From Scilla litardierei (lineage: Eukaryota > Streptophyta > Magnoliopsida > Asparagales > Asparagaceae), in assembly GCA_030789695.1 (NCBI GenBank), contig CM061142.1, positions 155,406,714 to 155,470,713 on the forward strand: 64,000 nucleotides of DNA. The letters are read 5' to 3'. The position numbers and the translations under genes are program-made. The first letter of the stretch is position 1; each line of letters begins with the position of its first letter. The notes beneath the pieces were generated by a model. That model did no database searches. It saw only the letters and a program-made list of their open reading frames with translations, and was not told the origin of the DNA. Below are positions 55,955-64,000 of the stretch, in pieces.

Positions 55955-56919
55955 TGTTTCAGAGTGTTTTCTCACTACAAAGCGTTGACCGTGGAGAACC
56001 CGGTCAACGTGGTCAAGGGGCCCGCTTTGGGTCCCTCGGGGGATTCGAATCGGTGCAGAAGGGGCGAGGGGAAGTCTCGGCCCCGGTTGAGACGCTCGGC
56101 CTCGGACAGACATGCTCGGCCTCGGCTGGAAGGGGGACGAGGGGTAGCCTCAGTCGCCCGGGTAGATGCACGGCCGACGGGTGGCGAGGGAGAGTCTCGG
56201 ACCCGATTAAGACGCTCGGCCTCGGTAGGGCGTGCTCGGCCTCGGCAGGCTGACGGTGAGGGGAAGCCTCACTGTCCAGTTGATCGAGTGGTCGGAGAGG
56301 GGCGAGGGGTAGCCTCAGCCCGTTGATCAGCTGTCCACCTGCGCAGACGAGAACGCTCGTCAGGGGGCCGGACCTTGGTTCCGGCCAAATCCCCTCCGAT
56401 GCCTAAGTCAGATAGAGATCTGAGAAAGGAGGCCCGGCGGAGACGGTCCGACTCGTGAGGAGATCGTAACGGCGTCTCTCGGCGCGAGCGGGGGAGGAAG
56501 GAGATGAATTGGGGGAACGAGGTCGTTGATGGAGTACCTTAGGTTTTGTTACCTGAGATGCGGTCCCCTTCTTCGTTGTCTTCCTAGCCCTTTTGTAGAG
56601 CTCCCAGCGTGACTGCCCCTGGCCCACGTCCCACGCCCGCCTTCGATCGTGCCCCATCAATCCGCCCCCTCACCGCCGCTCTCTCCGCCATCCCAGCACC
56701 TCCCCATTACCGCCCTTTAGTGGTCGCGCATTCGGGGGAGCGGTTTTCGCAGGAGTGGTCGAGTGACCAGCGGTTTATCGGGTCCGGGTCGGATCGACAT
56801 TCGAGAAGATCCCTTATAGGGCCTTTGTCGAATGGGCTTTGAGGATGCAGATGGGCTCTTGACCAGTAGTCGGGCTCCTGGGCTCGTGTTTTTTGGGTCT
56901 CGGTCAAATAGGCGTAACA
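55955..56919 (-). repeat. 3' LTR of Tat element B
   Basis: 965 bp, GC-rich, plus-strand start TGTTTCAGAG and end GCGTAACA. It carries repeated GCTCGGCCTCGG and GGCGAGGGG words. Confidence 0.9.
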
Positions 56920-56933
56920 ATTGCCCCCATCGG
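56920..56933 (-). other. Polypurine tract of element B
   Basis: On the minus strand, CCGATGGGGGCAAT runs into the LTR start TGTTACGCC. It closely matches the tract of element A at 48302-48315. Confidence 0.8.
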
Positions 56934-57230
56934 TCGGGTTGATCGGCCTCGGCCGGTTCGGCTCGGCCGATGTGACTTCTGCCGATTTTGACAAGCTCTC
57001 CAGTCGATGCTGACTTATTTATTAGTCGTCATCATGAGTTGGCTCGTTCGATGTTTTTAAGGCGCGGGTTCCGAAGCGCCGTCGGCCTTCAGATGTTGCC
57101 ACGTGTAGCGGCAAGCTTATCCCCGCCGCTCACGGAGTCGTCTTAAGTTGAGAAGCCGAGGGATTGGTGAGCCGCCATCCCGTCGTCTTTCTTCTTTGCG
57201 CTGATCCCCATTCTGTCTGAGCTCTGCCCC
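56934..57230 (+). promoter_or_regulatory. Candidate promoter and leader of the antisense extra ORF
   Basis: About 300 bp between the polypurine tract and ATG 57231. TTATTTATTAG at about 57015 is a weak TATA candidate. A C/T-rich leader precedes the ATG. Inference only. Confidence 0.3.
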
Positions 57231-57980
57231 ATGTCGTCTTCCTCTGCTACGGGCTCGGTTCGGTCGGAGCGCGATGCGGCTCCAGGTCTGGCGGGTGGCA
57301 CTCCTTCGGTGATTAGTCAGCGTTGGGATGATCTTTCAGGGGTTCCTTCTGAGGTCTTGGCGTGGCCTTCGTCGATCTGTGCCACCGCCGTCGGAAGCAT
57401 GCGCTCCTCCTACCTGCTTCCGCCCTACTCGGCTCGTGCCCCTGGGGCTGACGAGCGGATCTGCTCTCCTGGTCCCAATGAGGTCAGAATCTCTGAGAAG
57501 TGCTTCCACTTCGGGCTCCGCTTCCCGCTTCATCCTTTTATCGTTGAGTTCCTCAGGCCCACAATGTGTGCTTGTGTCAATTCTGTCCCAACGCCGTCGG
57601 GATCCTCGTCGGGTTCGTTGTCGTCTGCATGCTGAAGGGTGTGGTGCCCTCTCTCCGCCTCTTTGCCCGGTTCTACCGCCTGAGCCTCCACCAATCGGGG
57701 GCGTGGATTTACATCAGCGCCCGCCCGAAGATGTCCCTGGTGCTGGGGTTGCCGAGTTCTTTGAAACGCTGGAAGGGGGAATACGTGTTCGTCACATTCC
57801 CCTCGAGTGTACCCTTCCCGGCTCGGTGGGAGGCGGCCGGTGCCGTTGTTCTTGATCTGGGTGAGCCGACGGTCGCTGAGCAGCAGACGGCGAGGGACAT
57901 GCTGGCAATTCCTACGAGGGAGCGCTCGATCGACTTCCTCTTTAGTGACCACAATTTGCGTAAGACGGTGTGGCCCCTAG

Positions 57981-58055
57981 GTAAGCTGCTCCGAACGTTC
58001 GCCCCTCGAAGTCGCCCAGGTTCTGCCCTGTCTCTCATTTCTTCTTTGAGTGCAG
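57981..58055 (+). other. Candidate intron 1 of the antisense extra ORF
   Basis: GTAAGCTGCT at the donor and CTTCTTTGAGTGCAG at the acceptor, 75 bp. It is divisible by three and lacks a stop, so retention would also be readable; splice-site quality is the only evidence. Confidence 0.45.
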
Positions 58056-58590
58056 GTGGGTTCCCTCTCGATCCTTCTCCTGCCAGCGCTCTTGTGCAGG
58101 TCCCAAACCCGGATCCGTGCAGAAGGGACCATGTGTTGGCGGTCCGGAAGAAGCAGCGGGTTGTGACCGCGTCCGGAGGCTCGAAGCGAAAGAAGATGTC
58201 GTCTCCCTCTCTCCCCTTGCAGGGGTTTCCCAAGAGGCTCCGTGAGGGGGTCGAGGGGGTCGACGTCCAGCCGACTGCTGACCGACCTCCTCCTGCTCCC
58301 GTTGAGGTTGCCTGGCCGTGGGCCGGCCCTTCACCTCTCCCGGACGGCTCTCTCCCTGATGCTTACAGTCGGTATCTTGGGGCGTTCCGCTCCGCTCCTG
58401 GCAAGTTCCCTTCGTCAGAGAGGGTCTTCTTTGTCCACGCTTTCCAGTGGGGGAGAAGGAGTCGGTGTTCTCGAGCCGTGGAGCCGCCGCTCGAGTGGCC
58501 GAGAACTGTTATCTCCCTCCCGACCAGGCGGTGTTGGACGGCGTCAGAGGCGATTGCTTGGCTACCTTCGTGATCCAGGCTGGTCAACAG

Positions 58591-58661
58591 GTAGCGTGTC
58601 TCTGCTTGTCCCCCCGTTCTCCAGCTGATTTTGCCGTCTTACCTTTGTTTCTTTGGCACAG
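58591..58661 (+). other. Candidate intron 2 of the antisense extra ORF
   Basis: Donor CAG|GTAGCG, T-rich acceptor TTTGTTTCTTTGGCACAG, 71 bp. The upstream codon ends at 58590 and the downstream frame starts at 58662, so excision connects two different open frames without a partial codon. Confidence 0.65.
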
Positions 58662-59480
58662 TTGTCCTCGGTGGGCCTCTCGATGAGGCGCCAATTCGCG
58701 GCTCTTCCCAAAGCCAAATCGGTGGCCGGGCTAGGCCCTGAGGTCCCTGGCGAGGAGGAGGAGGAAGCTGGTCAGTTGGAGGAAGCGCGGGTCCAGTCCC
58801 TGGACTCCCGAATAACTGAGCTGTCCTCTGCCCTGGAGGTGGCGGATCGTGAGAGAGCCGTGGCTCTGGCCGTGAAGTCAGAGGCCGAGACGCGGCTCGC
58901 CTCTCTTTTAAAAGATGTCGACGCGTCTGGAGGAGTCAAGCAGATCCCCGGCCCGGCTGCTGCCTCCGAAGCCTCGGAGCTCTCCGATCGTCTGGATGCG
59001 GCGGAGGAGCAGGCGAGGGCCCTTGCAGCCCAACTTGGAGAGAGATCCCGGGAGATCGAGAAGGAGAGGGCGGAGCACCAACGCCAGGTCGAGACCTTAG
59101 AGGCCCGGCTGCGTGGGCTCGAGGAGGTGGATCCGGCCCGGATCGCTCAGGATGCCGTGGCGGAGTATGCCACCTCCTTTGTGGAGACCGCCTTATCGGA
59201 GGCGTACGAGAAGGGCTTCGCCCGGTGCCAGTCCGAGATCCAAGAGAAGTTCCCGCTCTCGGGGATCAACTTCGAGAAACTTCGGATGTACTCTAACGCC
59301 GAACGGAGTAAGGGGGGAGACCCTAGTGAGCTGCCAGCCTGTGGCTCCCCCGATGCCCCCGGAGAAAAATAAGGGAGGGGAATGCCCCTCGACATCTTCG
59401 TGTATCCTTCTGTATACCTTTTTGCTTTATCTGGAAAGGAATGAATTTAAAACAAATTTATTTCATAGGAAGCGATACAT

Positions 59481-62400
59481 CTATTGAAAGTACTTGCGTA
59501 AATGTTCCGCATTCCAAGTGTGAGTGAGAACTCTCCCTTCCATGTCGGCTAGTCGGTAGGCTGCGGGTCCAAGGACCTCGACGACTTTGTAGGGTCCCTC
59601 CCATCTAGCCGCGAGCTTCCCTTTGCGAACGGTATCAGTGGTGAAGCCCGCTCTCCGGAGGACCCGGTCCCCGAGGTGGAAGCTTCTCCCCCGCACCCGA
59701 GCGTTGTAGTATCGGGCCACCTTTTGCTTTTGGCGGATGATGGTGGCCAGTGACTGCTCCCGTCGCTCGTCGAGGAGCTCCAGGCTGAGCCCTAGGCCCT
59801 GCGAGTTCCGGTCTTCGTCAAAGTATTTGAGGCGAAGAGATTCTTCACCCAATTCGACCGGTACCACCGCCTCGGCCCCGTAGGTGAGCATGAAGGGGGT
59901 CTCGCCAGTAGCCTCCTTGTGGGTCGTCCGGTATGACCAGAGTATCCCAGGGAGCTCTTTCGGCCAGTTCCCTTCGGCGTCCTTCACTTTCTTCCGGAGG
60001 GGCTCTATGATACACTTGTTGGCCGCTTCTGCCATCCCGTTGGTCTGGGGGTGTGCTACCGAGGCAAAGAGGAGCTTGATTCCCCATTCCTCGCAAAAAT
60101 CTTTAAACCCTGCAGAATCGAACTGCTTCCCGTTGTCTGTGACGATGGCCCGTGGTACTCCGAATCGGGAGATGATGGAATTCCACACGAAGCTTTTCGC
60201 TTTCTTCCACGTGATGGTTGCCAACGGCTCGGCCTCGATCCACTTGGTGAAGTAGTCCACTGCCACGATCAGGTGCTTCCGCTGCCCTCGTCCTGGTTTA
60301 AACGGTCCGAGGATGTCGAGCCCCCATTTCGCAAAGGGGAGGGGGCTCACGATAGGGATGAGCTCTGACGGAGGAGTCGAGATGTGGTGGGCGTACCTCT
60401 GGCATTCTTGGCATTTCTGGACGTAGCTTGTAGCATCTTTGGCCAAGGTCGGCCAGTAGTATCCCTGCCTTAAGATCTTCTGCGCGACTATCTTACCCCC
60501 GTGGTGATTCCCGCAGATCCCGTCGTGAACCTCCCGTAGGACGTAATCAGCTTCTTGCGGTCCGATGCACTTCAGGTATGGGAGGACGTTCGTCTTGGTC
60601 CAGCATCTCCGGTAGAGCGTCCCCTCATGGATCACGTATCGGAGTGCTTTTCTCTCCAGGGTTCGGCGTTCGTCCCCATCGGCCGGCACCTCTCCGTGGG
60701 TGAGGTATCGGATGATCGGGTCCATCCAGGTGGGCTCTTGGTCGATCGCCATCACCTCGTGCTCCATCGTGCTGGGGGATGGCAGGTTCTCTACGTAGAT
60801 GGTGCGGCCCAGCTCCTTTGGCGAGGACGAGGCCAGCTTTGACAACGCATCGGCCCTCGCATTCTCTGATCGTGGGAGGTGTAAGACCTCCACGTCCTTG
60901 AATTTGGACATCGCCGCTCTGGCGACTGGGAGATATCTCTGCATCGCCTCCTCCCGTGCCTCGTAACTCCCTAAGAGTTGGTTGACAATGAGCTTCGAGT
61001 CGCTGAGGAGGCGGACGGACTTGGCCCCGAGCTCCAGGGCCAGCCTCAGGCCGTTGATCACAGCTTCGTATTCCGCCACGTTGTTCGTGGCCGGGAACTC
61101 GAACCGCAACGCGTATTCCACAATGTTCCCTTCCGGAGATCGGATCGCAATCCCGGCCCCGCCTCCTGACTGTGTGGCCGACCCGTCCACATGGACTATC
61201 CACGCTCCTGGATCCTCTAGCTGAAAGTGGTCAGCCGAAAGAAAGGATAGGGGTTGAGCAGTTACCGTCCCTGGGTCTTCTCCCTCTGGGGGGCCATTTC
61301 CTTCCGTCGTGCACTCGGCGATGAAGTCGGCTAGGGCCTGTCCTTTGATGGCCGTGCGCGGTTTGAATCGGAGGTCGAACTCGCTCAGTTCCACTCCCCA
61401 GTTTAGCATCCTTCCCATTCGATCGAATCTCTTGAGGTTCTGCTCCAGCTGCGAGTCGGTCAGGATCAGTATGGTGTGGGCCTGGAAATAGGGTCAGAGC
61501 CTTCGTGCTGAGAGGACGAGGGCGTACGCCAGTTTCTCCATGGGCGAGTATCGCACCTCCGCCCCCTTCAAGATCCGGCTCGTGTAATATACCGGCCATT
61601 GCACCCCACCGTCCTCCCGGATCAGCACTGAACTCACAGCTTCCTCCGCGCACGCCAGGTAAAGGCTCAGCGACTCCCCTTACCGGGGTTTGGATAGGAG
61701 AGTGGGGCTGCGGAGATACTCTTTGAGGTCCCCGAACGCCCGGGAGCAGTCTTCGTCCCAGAGTATCGTCTTCCTATTGTTCGGAGGTTCCGCGATTGCT
61801 TTCCTCAGGACCTTGAAGAAGGGAAGCGATCTTTCCGCTGATTTGGAAAGGAATCGCCCTAGGGCTGCGATGTGCCCGTTCAGCCTCTGTAGCTCCTTGA
61901 TCGTCGTCGGCTCGCGCATGTTGACCAGCGCCTCGATCTTGTCGGGATTAGCTTCAATACCACGGTTAGTTATCATAAATCCCAAGAATTTGCCAGATCT
62001 TACCCCGAACGTGCACTTCGCGGGGTTGAGCCGAATGTGGTGTCGCCGCAACCGCTCGAAGGTCTCCCGCAAGTCGGCGATGTGGTCTTCCGGTCGCCTT
62101 GACTTGACAAGCATGTCGTCGACGTAGACTTCTAGGTTCCTCCCGATCTGGGAGCTGAACACCTTGTTGACCATTCTCTGGTAAGTGGCCCCCGCGTTCT
62201 TCAAGCCAAAGGGCATCTTCTTGTAGCAGTAGGTTCCCCGGTCCGTCGTGAAGGCTGTCATCTCTTCGTCCCGGGGGTCCATCTGGACTTGATTGTACCC
62301 GGAGTAAGCGTCCATGAAGCTTAGCATCTCGTATCCCGTGGCGTTGTCCACCAGGTGGTCGATGCGCGGCAGGGGGTAGCTGTCCTTGGGGCAGGCCTTG

Positions 62401-63473
62401 TTGAGGTCACTGAAGTCCACGCACATTCGCCACTTCCCATTGGGTTTTTTGACCATCACCACGTTCGACAGCCACTCCGGGTACCAGACTTCTCGTATGA
62501 AGCCGGCATCGAGGAGACGCTCCACTTCCTCGGAGGCTGCCTTCATCTTCTCGCCGCCCAGGTTACGCTTCTTCTGCCTAACCGGTTTGAAGTTGGGGTC
62601 GGCGTTGATCTGGTGGACGATCACCTGGGGGTCCACACCGGGCATGTCTTCAGGTGACCAGGCGAAGATGTCCAGGTTCACTTCCAGGCATTCGATCAGC
62701 TGATCCCTCAGGTCCGGGCTCAGCCCTCTCCCGATCGAGACGAACCGGCCCTCGATGTCCGTGACCGGGATTTGCTCCTGCTCCTCCGCAGGGGTGGGCC
62801 TAGGCCCACTCCTTAAGTCGAGCGCGGCCATCCGGTCAGCTAGACGATCCTCGGGACCTTCCTCCGCCAGTTGATAGCAGGTATTCGGTCTCCCCGCGTC
62901 GCCTTCGACTTGCCCCATCCCCCCCGGCGTTCGGAACTTGATGGTCCGATGGAGGGTCGAGACCACCGCGCCGACGGCGTTGAGTAGGGGTCGGCCGATG
63001 ATCCCATTGTATTCCGACCCGATCCCCAATACGATGAATTCCACCGCCAGGGTCACTGAGTCTGGTGTGTCTCCGAGCGTTACCGGGAGATGGATAGTGC
63101 CGATGATGGGGGTGGAGTGACCCGTGAATCCGACCACGGGACCCGAGCGAGGTCGCAAGTCTTCTTTCTGCCGGCCCATCTTCTCCAGGGTTGACATAAA
63201 CAGGACGTCACAGGAGCTGCCGGTGTCGACAAGCAGCCGTCGTACCAAGGTAGTGTCTATGACCACTGATACCACCAAAGCCACGTCCGAGCTGCGCGCT
63301 GTTACGGGCGCACTCGGTCTCCCGACCTGTGGGGAAGGGGAGGGCCTCCCGGCCCTTTCCTCACGACTCTCCTCGCGTCGGTCCCGTGCCCATTCTTGGC
63401 AACGATGGCGGGCCCTGTCGCCCCGCGCTGGGGCCTCGCCCTTCTTTCGCCGAGAGGAGGGAGGTCGCGTCAT
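59481..63473 (-). pseudogene. Pol polyprotein of element B: protease, RT, RNase H, integrase
   Basis: One reading frame is open from the first likely ATG (63473; the frame extends to 63551 in the LTR) to the stop at 59481, broken only by TAA 61680-61682 and TGA 61494-61496. Protease has LLVDTGSSCDV, with the DTG near 63219-63227. RT has SFMDAYSGYNQ, MPFGLKNAG and YVDDM (YVDD at 62115-62126). RNase H is at 61418-60780 (HVDGSATQSGGGAG, LLSDSKLIV). Integrase has an H-H-C-C finger, WGLDILGPF, TDNGKQFDS and NGMAEAANK, which supply D, D and E. The protein ends NAEHLRKYFQ. Both stops lie between RT and RNase H. No Gag precedes the protease. Confidence 0.93.
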
Positions 63474-63508
63474 CGCAGATGTGGTTTGTTTCTTCGTGGG
63501 ACGGTTTT

Positions 63509-63528
63509 CGTTCCCACAGACGGCGCCA
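63509..63528 (-). other. Primer binding site of element B
   Basis: On the minus strand, TGGCGCCGTCTGTGGGAACG, 2 nt after the LTR. This sequence recurs in plant Tat/Retand elements (recalled). I do not assign the tRNA. Confidence 0.85.
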
Positions 63529-63530
63529 GA

Positions 63531-64000
63531 TGTTTCAGAGTGTTTTCTCAATACAAAGCGTTGACCGTGGAGAACCCGGTCAACGTGGTCAAGGGGCCCG
63601 CTTTGGGTCCCTCGGGGGCTTCGAATCGGTGCAGAAGGGGCGAGGGGAAGCCTCGGCCCCGGTTGAGACGCTCGGCCTCGGACAGACGTGCTCGGCCTCG
63701 GCTGGAAGGGGGACGAGGGGTAGCCTCAGTCGCCCGGGTAGATGCACGGCCGACGGGTGGCGAGGGAGAGTCTCGGTCCCGATTAAGACGCTCAGCCTCG
63801 GTAGGGCGTGCTCGGCCTCGGCAGGCTGACGGTGAGGGGAAGCCTCACTGTCCAGTTGATCGAGTGGTCGGAGAGGGGCGAGGGGTAGCCTCAGCCCGTT
63901 GATCAGCTGTCCACCTGCGCAGACGAGAACGCTCGTCAGGGGGCCGGACCTTGGTTCCGGCCAAATCCCCTCCGATGCCTAAGTCAGATAGAGATCTGAG
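63531..64000 (-). repeat. 5' LTR of element B (partial)
   Basis: Starts TGTTTCAGAG on the plus strand; matches 55955-56424 with six differences and continues beyond the window. Confidence 0.92.

Larger units (their letters stand above)
57231..59372 (+). pseudogene. Extra ORF of element B, antisense to pol (putative gypsy-type transposon protein)
   Basis: Starts at ATG 57231. N-terminal motifs ADERIC and FPLHPFIVEF are followed by a frameshift near 57560, then VGILVGFVVVC, AWIYISARP, GLPSSLKRW and YVFVTFP. These match the extra ORF of element A in order (Pfam Transposase_28-like, from memory). 57981-58055 (75 bp, GT..AG) looks like an intron. A second frame change near 58446 lies in a run of five G. 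58591-58661 (71 bp, GT..AG) is a second likely intron: removing it joins the two frames exactly. The C-terminal 230 residues are a Glu/Arg/Ala-rich coiled coil ending at TAA 59370-59372. Function unknown; no catalytic motif. Confidence 0.75.
55955..64000 (-). mobile_element. Tat/Retand-type Ty3/gypsy element B (right end outside window)
   Basis: Left LTR 55955-56919 and right LTR from 63531 to beyond the window, 98.7% identical over the 470 shared bases (6 differences by eye). On the minus strand it has a primer site, protease, RT, RNase H and integrase. On the plus strand, between integrase and the 3' LTR, lies the extra ORF. Gag is essentially absent: only about 250 bp separate the primer site from the protease domain. 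It is the youngest element here, yet not autonomous because of the gag loss and two stops in pol. Confidence 0.92.

Overview
This window looks like a stretch of plant nuclear genome made almost entirely of LTR retrotransposons nested in one another. I see no convincing host protein-coding gene, rRNA, tRNA or CRISPR array. The evidence for a plant is the set of element lineages: Athila-type and Tat/Retand-type Ty3/gypsy elements, a Ty1/copia element primed by initiator-Met tRNA, very long LTRs, and the antisense extra ORF typical of Tat elements. The species cannot be named from this.

Layout, left to right. (1) 1-5715: a non-autonomous Athila-related element whose left end lies outside the window, with tRNA-Asp-type primer site, a gag remnant and two unknown ORFs. 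(2) 5716-8019: old, unclassified repeat-like DNA. (3) 8020-19765: an Athila-type solo LTR (target duplication CCAAC) split by a non-coding, large-LTR element at 9474-19454 (target duplication GTCGA). (4) 20351-49140: a Tat/Retand element (element A, target duplication GCTGG). It has lost pol and carries a 47-bp tandem array and an antisense extra ORF. Its array is split by a non-autonomous Athila-like element (22632-30280, target duplication GGCAA). Its extra ORF is split by a solo LTR (32926-47659), which is itself split by a degenerate Athila element (34564-46993, target duplication AATGC). (5) 49657-55524: a degenerate Ty1/copia element on the minus strand. (6) 55955 to beyond 64000: a younger Tat/Retand element (element B) on the minus strand. 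It has a nearly open protease-RT-RNase H-integrase frame, no gag, and an extra ORF on the opposite strand.

LTR divergence agrees with the nesting. Counting by eye over about 200 bp, the LTR pair of element A differs at roughly 12%, the non-autonomous element in its array at roughly 12%, the Athila element at roughly 5%, the copia element at roughly 6%, and element B at about 1.3% over 470 bp. Most differences are transitions, as expected for methylated plant repeats.

No element looks autonomous. Element A keeps a gag scrap and the extra ORF but no pol. Element B keeps pol and the extra ORF but no gag. The Athila element keeps RT but has a gutted integrase. Three elements are essentially non-coding carriers of LTRs. 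The most interesting signals are the apparently spliced antisense extra ORF of the Tat elements, a palindromic CTCGRYCGAGT motif array shared by otherwise unrelated Athila and copia LTRs, a hairpin-forming tandem array with a trimer higher-order pattern, and twin covarying hairpins inside the long LTRs.
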